64,000 nucleotides of DNA from Malachius bipustulatus (GCA_910589415.1 OU342630.1:28863867-28927866), one strand, 5' to 3'. Counted from the first letter of the stretch, positions 9,763 through 20,840 are shown. The notes: a model not told the origin generated them from the sequence alone. Made by a program: numbers and translations.

Positions 9763-9880
9763 GTATTCCACTCGCGCATAATGGCTATTATCCACTTAGA
9801 TGTTACAGCACTCGCCAGAGGCTCGTGCTGCAATTTTCATCTTCGTGGATAATAGCTATCATTATGCGCTTGTTGAATAA
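9763..9880. repeat. Short hairpin element, about 118 bp
   Basis: Outer arms (attccactcgcgcataatgg and inverse) enclose an inner stem CAGCACTCG/CGTGCTG. The whole unit folds as one long hairpin. The same layout occurs at 17350-17455, 27822-27945 and 60693-60810. Confidence 0.65.
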
Positions 9881-10145
9881 TATACCTACTATTATTGAAT
9901 AACTTTAAACTAATTATAATAAAATTTAATGAAAATTTACAGTCTTCTGCTTTTGGTTTTCCTCTTTTGTCAATTGCTTTTCCTTATTTGTCAAATGATT
10001 TTCTTATTTTTCTATCTATCATCGATAGTAGTCATTGATTTAGAAATCAATTTCCTTTTATGTCAAATCAGTTTCACTTTATGTCAATTGCTTTTCCCAT
10101 TTACGTACAATGACAGTAATATAAACATTGGAAAAGCATTTAATA

Positions 10146-10601
10146 CAGGGTGTTCTACAAGCTCTATGACAAACTTTGACAGATGGTAGGTTGCTTGATT
10201 TTAAACATATTTTTTTTAATAAACATGGGTCCGATTCGTTTTTGTTTAGAAGTTACAAGCATTTAACCTTTATTAACAATCAACAATAAAAATGTAAATT
10301 AAATGATAATCACAAAACTTAAGACTATAAAAATTGTTCGAAATGTCCACCCTCAGCTTGAATGCAAGCCTCACATCGACGAACTAAAGATTCGGTCACT
10401 CGAAGAATGAGATTTGGATCGTTTCTTATTTGGTTAGCTGCATCTTGAATTCTTTCAAGTAACTGCTGATGGGTAGCGATTTCAACATGGTAGACCAGCT
10501 GCTTCATGTGTCCCCATAAATAAAAATCCAGAGGATTCAGATCGGGAGAACGAGGTGGCCATGATATTGGAAGTTTGTCATAGAGCTTGTAGAACACCCT
10601 G
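10146..10601 (-). mobile_element. Deleted IS630/Tc1/mariner-like transposon
   Basis: It is flanked by TA. The inverted ends CAGGGTGTTCTACAAGCTC and inverse extend about 30 bp. It contains only the C-terminal part of a transposase (10325-10567), so most of the element has been deleted. Confidence 0.8.
10325..10567 (-). pseudogene. Transposase C-terminal fragment (Tc1/mariner-like)
   Basis: The translated piece starts with SWPPRSPDLNPLDFYLWGHM, the hallmark third-carboxylate region of Tc1/mariner-type DDE/D transposases. It ends with RCEACIQAEGGHFEQFL, the usual C-terminus. The first two catalytic regions are absent. The upstream part of the open frame (to 10723) is repeat sequence from the host foldback read through by chance. 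Non-functional. Confidence 0.8.
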
Positions 10602-10883
10602 TATAAAAGGAATCTCATTTGACAAAAGAGGAATTTGAATTGAAAAATCAAACTGACGTTTAATAAATAGGGAAAACTCATTTGACAAATAAGGAAAAGC
10701 AATTGACAAAAGAGGAAAACCAATAGAAAAAGACTGTAATATGATTAGCAGTAGTACGGACCTCTTAAAATACTGCCCCTAAAACGTAGATTAGCTTGTT
10801 TAGTTTACCAGGGGCGGACTAGATTGTACAGGATGGGCAAATTTGGATGTTTCTATAGGAGATCTCGGTAACTATAACCTATA

Positions 10884-11649
10884 CAGTGTGTCGCATTTAA
10901 GATGAATACACCCCTGGATTTTCGTTATTTGAAGGAGTCGGGGTTTGAAATTTTGTACAGTCATACAGACTGATGAGCCACACTTTTTACGATATCAAAC
11001 TGAAATTTGACCTTTAAAACCAGCCTACTACGTCTTCGCATAGAGGGTGAATTTTCGACATTTTGCTTCGCGTTAAAGATACCGAAAAAAGTTACTAATA
11101 AAAGTCGTTCTAAATTGTATTCTAAGCCTGGATAAAGAGTTTCAGGACAAAATTCGCATTTGAATTTTACAATTTTTTGGTCCTTCATAAAATTATTGAA
11201 AATTGTATTTCTTAATTTGGCAAATTAGAGTGCCATGGAGAGTAATAATCGGACAGTAGTGTCAAATTATTACTTGTGTCAAATCATTACTTTCCCTGAC
11301 GCTCTAATCACCAAATTAAGAAATACAAATTTTAATAAATTTTATGAGAGACCAAAATATTGGTAGAATTCAAATGCGAATTTTGTCCTGAAACTCTTTA
11401 TCCAGGCTTAGAATACAATTTAGAACGACTTTTTTTAGTAACTTTTTTCGGTATCTTTAACGCAAGGCAAAATGTCGAAAATTCACCCTCTATGCGAAGA
11501 CGTAGTAGGCTGGTTTTAAAGGTCAAATTTCGGTTAGATATCGTAAAAAGTGTGGCTCATCAGTCTGTATGACTATACCAAATTTCGACCCCCGACTTCT
11601 TCGAATAACGAAAATCCAGGGGTGTATTCATCTTAAATGCGACACACTG
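10884..11649. mobile_element. Palindromic foldback MITE, 766 bp
   Basis: The ends are CAGTGTGTCGCATTTAAGAT and inverse, flanked by TA. Two arms of about 330 bp are nearly identical inverted copies around a centre near 11265. The similar open frames at 10961-11188 (minus) and 11360-11572 (plus) are the same arm read in opposite directions, so they are not genes. Confidence 0.9.
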
Positions 11650-11999
11650 TATAAGAGCTATGGAAAAATGAATGCCACATTCTCGATCGCTTTTTTTGGG
11701 AGGAACTCAATGGTTAAAATCGGAACTCGCAATCTTTTTTTGTTTTCGAGCTATAATGAAAAGTATGATGTATCACGATATCGATAAATGCCGATATGTT
11801 TCTTGGTTTTCAAGTTAGAGAAAAGATATTTTGCACATTCTTCAGGCACTTTTTTGAGTAGAATGGAATGGCCTCAACAGATTTTGAATATCTTTTTTTC
11901 ATTTTTCGGTTATAACATAAAGTTGTATTTTTTTAAATGGAAGTCATAGTGGACCATGAACTAATTAAATAGAGTTTTTTTTCTCTTTGCAACGATATA

Positions 12000-12520
12000 C
12001 AGGGTGGGCCATCGAAGAGGTAACAAGCCTAATAATTTGGAAAGTGAAGATGTATGCGAAAAACGCCGAAACAAGTCGATTTTGTTATCTGGGGGGGACA
12101 TATTTTTGTGACCAATTTAACTACCCAAGTTCACCCCCTTAGGAGGGGTAGCTACCCCTTTGCTTATCATCATAGGGAACATATATCTAGTGATACATTA
12201 TTTGAAATCTACTTGAATTCTCTTTTCAACGATATCCAACATTTTGGGTTTTGCTTATATACAGGGTGGCCCAACGAAAACGTAACTCGCCCTAATAACT
12301 TTGAAACTGAAGATGTACGCGAAAAACGCCGAAACAGGTCGATTTTGTTATCAAAGTAGGCATATTTTCGTGACTAATTTAACTACTCAAGTTGACCCCC
12401 TTGGCAGGGGCTACTTGAAGTCTCTTTATAACGATATCCAACATTTTTGGTTTCGCTTACATACAGAGTGGCCTACATACAAGTGATTAAGGCGAGTTAC
12501 GTTTTCGTTGGGCCACCCTG
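12000..12520. mobile_element. Tandem MITE array of about 262-bp units
   Basis: Unit 1 starts CAGGGTGGGCC at 12000, unit 2 starts CAGGGTGGCCC at 12262, and a shortened third start lies near 12463. The right end is the inverse (GGGCCACCCTG at 12520). Each unit repeats the same landmarks: gatgtacgcgaaaaacgccg, aaatttaact-type stretch, gtagctacccctttgc and cgatatccaacatttt. The same unit builds the palindrome at 46212-47428. Open frames inside are artefacts. Confidence 0.8.
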
Positions 12521-12589
12521 TATGTAAGCGAAACCCAAAAAAAGCCAAAATGCCCAAAAGTGGAAAAAAATAATAAAAGAATTAATGTT

Positions 12590-12700
12590 TTATTTCATAA
12601 TAAATTAAAAATTTCTTAAGTGGGTTCAATAAGGGCTCCGTGAACTCTGATACACTCGCAGGCACGTCGAATATAGGACTCAATTAATGTTTTAATATTT
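12590..12700 (-). pseudogene. Possible transposase C-terminal scrap
   Basis: The minus-strand translation reads ESYIRRACECIRVHGALIEPT, followed by a stop. It resembles the C-terminal RR..C...GG/GA..E pattern of Tc1/mariner-like transposases. An inverted-repeat-like CACCCTG lies at about 12760. The match is short and may be chance. Confidence 0.35.
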
Positions 12701-12765
12701 TAATGTTTTTAGCCGTATTCATTTTTTCAGGTATCTATCGGGTTTGTCAAAAAGTTCACCCTGTA

Positions 12766-13269
12766 TGTATTTTCTTCGTACCATTTTCTAAAACTACATG
12801 AAAAATGCTACAATTGCGGTAAAAAAATTACTCGGCACCATTAAACTGAATCGAGAAGAAAATAAAAACTTTCAGTTTTTCAGAATTTTAATTCGTGGTT
12901 GTTAATAATAATTATTTTCGAAAAATCATAAAAACTTGTGTATTTGGAGTTATTTCAAACAAATTTGCCGTGAGGCGGTTGCTGGTCGCAGTATTCAATT
13001 TAGGGGGCTGATTTTTTTTTGTGAGAGTAAAATATAGGTACAGATCTGGTATTGCATTTGAGCAAAATCTGTCAAGCCGTTCCAAAATGGCGGCCTTTTG
13101 AATTCTAGGGAAAAGGGCTACTACTGTTAGAACCACTGTATAATCAAAATAGAAAAAAACTTTTTATCCAAATTAACAGTATTGGAAGAAAATTATTTCA
13201 AATTTGAGCTAATGCAATAATATTTGCATTATTTCCATTAATAAGCCAGTTTATAATGGCCATTTATAA
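12766..13269. other. No gene seen
   Basis: AT-rich sequence without repeats I can place. Its minus-strand 74-codon frame shows no domain. Confidence 0.4.
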
Positions 13270-14025
13270 TGGCTAAGTTTCTAACACCTCCACTGTGACC
13301 GTAGGTCTATTGTGGCTCACATCTAGTCGTACTACATTAACCCCATGCAGGTCAACCTCTTTAATGAAGCTGACCATCTTGACTGATGCTAATGTATCCA
13401 GGTTCTCCGGTGTGAGAAAGTCTCTCCTGATAGATTGTACCCTGGTTATTCGTCTTCCTCTTTCTCAACGGAGATTTGTTTCTCCTCCTGGTCCAGCGGA
13501 ATCGCACTGTTTCTTGGAGTCGGATTAGAACCGATCTCCACAGCTTCTTGCAGTTGCCTGGAGATCGAGATTTTGGCTCTCCTAGTCAGAGCATATTTGT
13601 TTTAGACACTCCATCGATGTCCCAGGAGTGGCTGGGAAAGCGCTCAATACCTTGAGATTAGGGAGGTTTTTATAGTGGTGCCTCATCCACATAGTCCGGA
13701 CGCTTAAGTCAAGACCCCCATATCTTTCTGTGCGCGAGACATGCTAACGACACAGAGTGATATATGGTTTGACGGAGAGCCCATATTCGATCATTCTCCG
13801 GCGCCGTTGCCCCTAGTGCAGACCTTTAGTCACGACACGGCAACTAGGTTGGGGGAGGTGGTCCGTGGCAGGGCTTTTTGCGTTGCCTGTCTGGAGTTTT
13901 AAGTCCGACGAGATCTATCACCGCTGCTAACCTTACTCACTGTCGCTCATTGTAAGGCCTTCCCATATTCGCCACCTGAGTCGCGCCTGATGGGTACCTC
14001 AACCGCACGGGACTGACGTGGGTAG
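13270..14025 (-). pseudogene. 5' region of a LINE, minus strand
   Basis: GC-richer than its surroundings. On the minus strand, 14011 to 13911 aligns with plus-strand 31509-31595: both share GTACCCATCAGGCGCG, then GGCCTTACA, then GGTTAGCAGCGGTGA in the same order and spacing. Farther along (13450-13275) a minus-strand frame reads like protein (SFIKEVDLHGVNVVRLDVSH) but is not in one unbroken frame with the rest. I infer an untranslated leader plus the start of an ORF1 in a decayed copy. The domain is not identified. Confidence 0.5.
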
Positions 14026-14030
14026 GAAAA

Positions 14031-15137
14031 GGGTGAAAATGTCTAAATTCATATAACTGTTTATGAGTATATTTTTGAAGCTATAACTCTCAAAAATTTC
14101 ACGAAGCAAATAAGAAAAATGACGGAGATATTCGCATTTTTTAAATGATGTTTATTTCTCTAAAATTTCAAATTTTCATTTTTCATGTCATTTTTTCAAG
14201 TTTGTTAAAGGTAGTATAAAAATAGGATTTTTTAAAGTAAAGTTAGCCAGCAGCGGGCATAGGAAAAGGAAAACAATTGCCAAATTTTTTTGTTTTGTTA
14301 AATTAAAAAATATATTTTATGACACGTTTTCAACGAAATGAAATGAAATTTTCACAGTAAACCACTATGCTAATATGATCTGACTACGGAAAGTTTCAGT
14401 ACTTAGTCCAATTTAAAAAGCTGTAAAAATTATTCATAATTGAATCGCATAAAAATACACTATTTATGCGATTGATGCGCAAGAAGGTTTATTTTTATTT
14501 ATGATCTCATATTTTTGATGCCATTCGTGATCATCCCTTTTCATAATTATTTTGTTATTGTTTGTGATTTGGAAAGAAAATTAACAAAATGGTAAATAAT
14601 TATGTTACTAAAAAACTCAAACTCTGAACTGAAACGTCAAATGAGAAAGTAATTAAATAATCATTATCTATTACATACTCTATCTAAGGTACTTTCAACT
14701 TGCGCACACGTTAGAGCGCCAGCCTTCGCGGGTGGCGAACCTAACTTTTTGTTACCAATTTTCCCTATTCAATTAACCCCTCTCTTATTGGTCACCAATT
14801 CTTGACTGAATATGTTAAATAATTAGTTGGTTATTGGGAGCGCAGTCGAAAAAGGAGAAAATCATAAAATTGTTTCTATTTTGCTAGCTTTCGAGGGTTT
14901 TATTCACCTCTTCATCAGGCAATGAAACAGTTGATTACAAGTCATGAATTTTCCTTAAAATTAACATTACAAAATCCAACATCCACGTGGGAAAAATCTT
15001 TTTCATTCTCTTGCAGTTTTCCATTTGAAGTAAAATGACTAGACAAAACTCAAAAAGAGGGATCACAGATAGAAATTGCACAATATTAATCACAGCAAGA
15101 GCAGTCTTATTTAATTTAATTATGTAGGAGAATTTTC
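14031..15137. other. No gene seen
   Basis: AT-rich. The 84-codon minus frame at 14935-15189 runs into the palindrome at 15138 and has no recognisable domain. Confidence 0.4.
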
Positions 15138-15304
15138 TCATTCCTATTATACTAATAATAATTTTTCTTTTCGAGTAAGGGAGCAACACAATCCATTTTG
15201 TAAAAAAAAAAAAAAAAAATTAGACATCTAATCTACCTTTACAAAATGGATTGTGTTGCTCCCTTACTCGAAAAGAAAAATTATTATTAGTATAATAGGA
15301 ATGA
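15138..15304. repeat. Perfect 67-bp inverted repeat with poly(A) loop
   Basis: Positions 15138-15204 and 15238-15304 are exact inverse copies as far as I can check. The 33-nt loop starts with a run of A and contains ttagacatctaa, itself a small palindrome. It abuts a truncated LINE at 15330. It could be a snap-back duplication, a foldback insertion or an assembly artefact. Confidence 0.8.
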
Positions 15305-15329
15305 AGAATAAAGAAAAGGAAAACAGACC

Positions 15330-16290
15330 AGATTCGAAACAATCTATACTATAATCTACAAAATTAACCAGAGCATCATCAGTACCGCGGTTCTTACGGA
15401 AGCCATACTGGCTGGAACTAAAAAAAAAGGTTCAAAATAATCGGTTAATTGCTTACTCAGTAGTTTTTCAATAATTTTTCCAATAACAGGTATTAAGAAA
15501 ATTGGTCTATAGTTCGAAATGATATCTCTACTTCCCTTCTTGTACAAAGGTATGACTTTGGATACCTTACAGCAGTCTAGGAAAATGCCATTCTCAATGC
15601 AAGCATTCACAAGCTCAGTCAAAGGAGCAGTAAGAGAATTAATTCTCTTTTTGACTAGATGAGATTTATGGGAAAACCCATAAATATTAGTAGACTTAAG
15701 TGAGGGCATTACACCCTCGACTTCTTCAGGAGGTACACTTCTGAAGGAAAAACCACCATTAAGGCCAATAGAAACATCAGAAGACGAATCACAATCTACA
15801 GACAAAGACTCAGTAAGCTGTTTGGGAAAAGAAACAAAATAATCATTAAAATAATCAGCTGTTATAGTTTCTGAAATTTGTCTTGCATTTATGAAATTCC
15901 ACATTGTTCTCGACACATTCTTATTAGAGTTAATAATTACGTCACTATATGAGCCTTTTTTGGCCTTCCGTAATTTAAAACGATAAAGACTTCTCAAATT
16001 ATTTCTATAATAAGCCTGAGCTGTTCACTTTCATGCATATTGAATAGTTTGCTAAAAAATACCAACCTGTCACGAAGCTCTCTCAAATCACTTGTAAACC
16101 AGATGACTCCTGCATCTCTCCTAACGCTTTTATAAGTCTTCTCAGAAAAAGCAGTTACAAAACCAGAGCTCAGCTCATTCATAAAATGATCAAACCTCCT
16201 GCGTACATCAACTCCCATCTCCCTCACCAAAGTCCACGGTCGCTGCGATAAAATATCATTGAATGTACATAAAGCCTATGATGTTTATAA
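15330..16290 (-). pseudogene. LINE reverse transcriptase fragment (jockey/CR1-like)
   Basis: Two minus frames join in order. The first (16230-15994) carries the linker after the endonuclease (RFDHFMNELSSGF, VIWFTSDLREL). The second (15997-15356) holds the start of the reverse transcriptase (KVSKVIPLYKKGSRD, then NYRPIFLIPVIGKIIEKLL). Near 15415 a one-base shift moves the reading into QYGFRKNRGTDDALVNFV, the next RT motif. The sequence stops before the YADD box, at the palindrome. There is no endonuclease and no C-terminus, so it is a dead 5'- and 3'-truncated copy. Confidence 0.8.
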
Positions 16291-16299
16291 CTCGTCAAT

Positions 16300-17345
16300 A
16301 GATTTTCTTGATACATGGTCAGGTCAGGTCAGGCCAGGTTAGGTCAGCGATTACAATAATTATTGTTGGCAGTAATTTTGAAATGATAATGTCATATCAA
16401 AATGTCGAATGCAATTAATGTAATTTTCCGTCGACCGTTTACTAATGTATTAATGAATTAATTTTGCATGATTAATGCGTGATTTTCTATTAATGAATGC
16501 TTTTAATTAGTAGAGGCTTGACAATTGAAATCGTATACCTACATGTACAATTTTTTAGGCTTCAACTCCCAACACTTCTTCATAATAAATGCCCTAAGGT
16601 TCTCGCGTCTATGTATATTCTGCAGTTACGTTTATCACTTCAATTCATCGTTAACCACGTATTTATATACACGACCATATGTTATTATTGAAATTTTTTT
16701 TCGATAAAAACTTTTCCATTTGGCAAATCAAAATAAATGATATTCTATAATATAATTTTTAGCAAACACCAGCCCATACATCTTCAGACTGAAATGCCTT
16801 TCTTATCAGAGTTGTGTCGTGTTTGTTTAATATCATCGACAGAATAAATACATCGGCTCCGGTATTGACTTAAGAAAAGAGTAAACCAATCAGAGATATT
16901 TGCTTACATGTGTAAATGGCATTAGACATTTGTACAGATAAAGTGGCGCAACCGTTCGTTATCTTTTAATTCCGCGCCACTGAAGTAGTATTAGGTTCTG
17001 ATACTCGAATCAGAATAATAATTCAAAATAAACAGAGAATCGATTAAAATATGCATGAATGTACTTATTGTATTTATCGAGTAGAGATTTCCATGTTCGT
17101 AAGCTGGTTAAACATTGCTGACATATTTCTTTATCTTGAATGCGATATTAAAAATTCAACACTATTTATTACAAAAGGAGCCTTTATTTTTTTTATCAAG
17201 ACTAAATACCTATGCTTGAAGGATTTATGAGATATAATTTGATTTTTGCAAATACCTAGGTACCTACTCCAAAATTATTCTGAAAATAAGGCATCTTGTT
17301 GTAGTATGTCTGTTTTTTGACTTCTTACCAAATAATTATTTATGG
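16300..17345. other. No gene seen
   Basis: AT-rich. A short ggtca-type simple repeat lies at 16319-16346. The short plus-strand frames at 16497-16707 overlap in two frames and look random. Confidence 0.4.
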
Positions 17346-17349
17346 AACA

Positions 17350-17455
17350 AGGTATAAAGTGGTACTTTTTTCACGACTGAAATTTGACCGCACGATCTAA
17401 GTGCATCAATTCCAGAAGTGAAAAAAAGCACTTTATGCATAGGTATATTGCATAA
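17350..17455. repeat. Short hairpin element
   Basis: The outer arms (gtataaagtg, cttttttcac and their inverses gtgaaaaaaag, cactttatgc) enclose a CG-containing core (gaccgcacgatc). It has the same architecture as 9763-9880. Confidence 0.5.
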
Positions 17456-17735
17456 CATTTTTTATATACGAGTGACTGCAATTAGAACGAAAAGTTAATA
17501 TTAAAATAATAATTAAATAATTAAATAATAATTAATGTACTCATATAAGTTAAAGGCTTATGGAAGAAATCAACAAACTTTATACTTACACATTATTTAG
17601 CGCTGTGATATTGAATGTACTTTTGTTGGGGTTATTAATATGAAATTTTGATCCCAACCCAACATTTCACTTTTTAGTAGGTACCGAAATGCTTAAACAT
17701 TTTAATTTTCTGTTCCATTTCCGAAGCAAAATGCT

Positions 17736-19042
17736 TGCCTTGCTACGAAGGCGTAGAAGCGCCACACCAGTTTTATTTTTAAAATTTCGAGTTTAAACTC
17801 GGAATTCCGACTTTAACTCGGAATTCCGAGATCAAACTAAGAATTCCGACTTTAAACTCGGAATTCCGTGCAGAGCCGGGCCTAGACTATTTGTCGCCTT
17901 CATGCCGATACAAAAATTGCCCCCTCCCTCGCAAGAAGAAATGTCTATCTAAGGGAGGGCAAAAAGAAATTTCTTGTGGGTCAAAATAAACACCAATCGA
18001 AATGGGCATTATTTATTACATTGGGTAAATTCTGCTGCGCTGGACGGTTTGGGGGATACCGAATGTATCCTACAAGAATGAGGGGGGATCGAGAGAAAAT
18101 TTTGTAAAAAAACAAGTGCGGAAATGCGGAAATTAATCACACTAAGCAATAACTACATTTATACTGGTATACATTTTTACGTTACGTTTGAAGGACCCCA
18201 CGGGCCGCCGGACAATACCTATACAGGGTGTTTTGTAATTGAATGTCAATATTTAAGGGGGTGATTTTTGAGTCCATTTTAAGAAGAAAACTTCATAAGA
18301 ATGAAAACTTCATAAGAACGTATGTCCTAAAAGTCTTAACTTTTGAGATACAGAATTAGAAAACTACTTGTATTATCCAACTAGCTGAATCGGGTTCGGC
18401 GTTCCGCGGGTAGTCCGTATAGGCCATAGTCGTCCTGAGATATTCGGCGCCCGAGGGCCACTGAAAATAATGCGCCCTTTTTCATAAGAAAATACATAGG
18501 TTGGCTAACGCCGCCGGGAACAAGTCAGTGACGACTGATGGATTACAAAGTTAGTGCGGTATGGATTCTTAACTTAATAATACTACCTAGTAGGTAATAT
18601 TTGTCAGACTTCAAAGAAAATGCGCCGCAGGCGAAATTATTTTCAATGTTCATATATCACACTAATTAAAAATTTACTCGGATATGAAAACTATAACTAA
18701 ATAAATGACTAATAAATAACAAAAAAAAAATACTTTGATAAAGAATTGTGCCCCAAAAGGCTTGAGCCCCTGGGCTATACAGCCCTATTTAGCCCTTTGG
18801 TTACAAAGGCCCTGATCTGAATACATATTATGAAAAAATGCCCAGGATGCTGCACGCGCCCCCCGCTTCCTTGGGTATACTAATTACTAAATCTTCATGA
18901 TATTTGCCGCCGCCCCTATGAATTTGCCGCATGCGTGCTGGCACGCACGGCAGACCTGCTAGGCCCGGCCCTGATTCCGAGTTTAAACTCGGAATTTTAA
19001 AAATAAAACTGGTGTGGCGCTTCTACGCCTTCGTACCTTGCA
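17736..19042. mobile_element. Foldback element interrupted by a hAT-like insertion
   Basis: The arms at 17736-17815 and 18974-19042 are inverse copies (tacgaaggcgtagaagcgcc, then accagttttatttttaaaat). The left arm has extra copies of a unit like gagtttaaactcggaattcc. The centre has been replaced by a 1.1-kb element at 17871-18973. Confidence 0.75.
17871..18973. mobile_element. Non-autonomous hAT-like transposon
   Basis: The ends are CAGAGCCGGGCCTAG and CTAGGCCCGGCCCTG, a TIR style common in hAT elements. The flanks ATTCCGTG and ATTCCGAG form an imperfect 8-bp duplication, although ATTCCG also repeats in the surrounding arm. There is no transposase inside. A lone CAGGGTGTT MITE end lies at about 18223. 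Confidence 0.65.
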
Positions 19043-19079
19043 AATATAATATTTCATTTATTAAATAATCTTCAATATA

Positions 19080-19908
19080 CAGGGTGAGTCATTTTAATCT
19101 TAAAACCCGAATCTCTCTGTTGGTAAGCCAGATACAAAAAAAAATTGTGCAGACAAAAGTTGTTCAGGACAATGGGGGTCATCTGACTGTATTAATGACT
19201 TTGACCTTGTAGACCAATTTCAAGGCCATTTGAAAGTCAAGATAATTTTTTAAATAGAACACCCTGTATATTATTGTTTTTTTTTAAATTTCTTGAGAAA
19301 ATCCAATAAGAATAGTTTTTACAGTTGCAGTCTAAAATGAGTAGGTTATGAGTTATAAACAAGTGAAAATCGCAGTTTTTCACTTTGAAAGCAGTGTTCA
19401 TCAGAAATGGCACCAAATATCGAAAAACGGCTTACATGTTCCTATCTTAACTTTTCATGGGTTACCTTACAGTGTACTTGAAATTTTTATACAGGGTGAT
19501 TAAAAATCTGGTAATTTCCTTCACCCTGTATTACAATTTATACCACATAGCAGTATACTTTATATGTGAAAAGTTAAGATAGGAACATGTAAGCAGTTTT
19601 CTGATATTTGGGGTTGTTTCCGATGTACACTGCTTTCAAAATGAAAAACTTCAATTTTCAGTTGTTTATAACTCACAACCTACTCACTTTACACTGCAGG
19701 TGTAAAAACCTTTCTTATTGAATATACAGACTGTCCTATTTAAAAAATAATCTTCACCTTCAAATGTACTTGAAATTGGCCCACAAGGTCAAAGTCATCA
19801 GTGCAGTCAGATGACCCCCATTGTCCTGAACAAATTTTATCTGCACATTTTTTTGTATCTGGCTTACCAACAGAGAAATTCGGGTTTGAAGATTGAAATG
19901 ACTCACCC
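19080..19908. mobile_element. Palindromic foldback MITE, about 830 bp
   Basis: The left end is CAGGGTGAGTCATTTTAATC after TA; the right arm ends ATGACTCACCC, with the last bases replaced. The arms match across 19080-19450 and 19560-19908. At the centre a miniature inverted unit (CAGGGTGATT...CACCCTG, about 19493-19530) sits near the axis. Decayed relatives lie at 53110-54320. Confidence 0.85.
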
Positions 19909-20685
19909 ATTTTAGCTAGCTAAACGCCACAATTACACATTAATTTAAAAAACATGCGTCGGACGGTTTGTCGCGACTCATTAACTTATAGATTTACCTA
20001 CTTATTGAGTTTTTTATTGGGAAATAATTATTGACTTGACTGTTTAAAATGCGAATATTCAAAAATCAATAAAAAAATTTAATTATTAGTACCGCAAATA
20101 CAGATATAAAATTAGTAAGTTTCTAGACACAGAATTATTTATCAAAGATAAACTTCTGCAGTCAACAATAGGCAATAATAATACACTTATATGGTAATAA
20201 AGCTCAACCCTTAGTTCAACCCTGTACTTCATTGTTGTGTATTTCTTATTTGCAAAAATCATATCATTGTGTCCTATGTAAAAAAGTCATTGTCGTTTAT
20301 GATCGATTTAGTTTACGATCTCCGAACATAAATTATGTTGTAAGTTCTGCGTTTTCTTTGATTTTCAAAGCTAATTAAAGAGATAATTTATTTATTTTTT
20401 TAAATATTGTTTATTTTTCATGACACATGTTTTGATCGCGCAAAAACCAAGAAGTTCAAGAAATTACCGAACACGAAAATTATTAAGGCTTCGTGACGCT
20501 AATTAACTATACTTTCAAACCGAGGGAGCTCATCAATTTGAAACTCTACATTTTCTTAAAATTTCAAATTAATATCTTTGTAATTAGTTGTCATTTTGGG
20601 GGTGGACACTAAGTTGGGGCATTTTTAGTTTATTTTTAATTAAAAATGCATATCACTTCAGGGAAGTCCCTATGACGATCTGGGA
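19909..20685. other. No gene seen
   Basis: AT-rich intergenic DNA between a foldback and LINE remnants. Confidence 0.4.
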
Positions 20686-20689
20686 GCTT

Positions 20690-20840
20690 CAATGAAGGGA
20701 ATATACTTAGCTTCAATGAAGGGAATGTAGCTTCAATGAAGGGAATAGACTCCAAAGAAGCAGAGCAGAGGGAGCACAATAGATCTGTAATAGGTCGCAG
20801 CGCATCTGACACCCTCAATATCAATATCAATATCAATATC
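20690..20840 (+). pseudogene. LINE 3' end with tandem copies and AATATC tail
   Basis: The unit gcttcaatgaagggaat occurs three times (about 20687-20750). It is followed by a 3' UTR with ACAATAGATCT and AGGTCGCAG and a tail of repeated aatatc. The same UTR landmarks occur on the opposite strand at 39194-39395, where the ORF end is visible. This is a 5'-truncated LINE copy. Confidence 0.6.

Larger units (their letters stand above)
9938..10739. mobile_element. Foldback element with TTTGTCAA-type subterminal repeats
   Basis: The ends TTACAGTCTT (9937 onward) and AAGACTGTAA (10730-10739) are inverted. Both arms carry several copies of a unit like TTTGTCAATTGCTTTTCC, which gives a run of spurious open frames. 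A separate transposon relic (10146-10601) sits in the middle. Confidence 0.7.

Noticed and set aside
10961..11572. Two similar 70-75-codon proteins on opposite strands (10961-11188 minus, 11360-11572 plus)
   Set aside because: They are the two arms of one palindromic MITE read in opposite directions, not paralogous genes.
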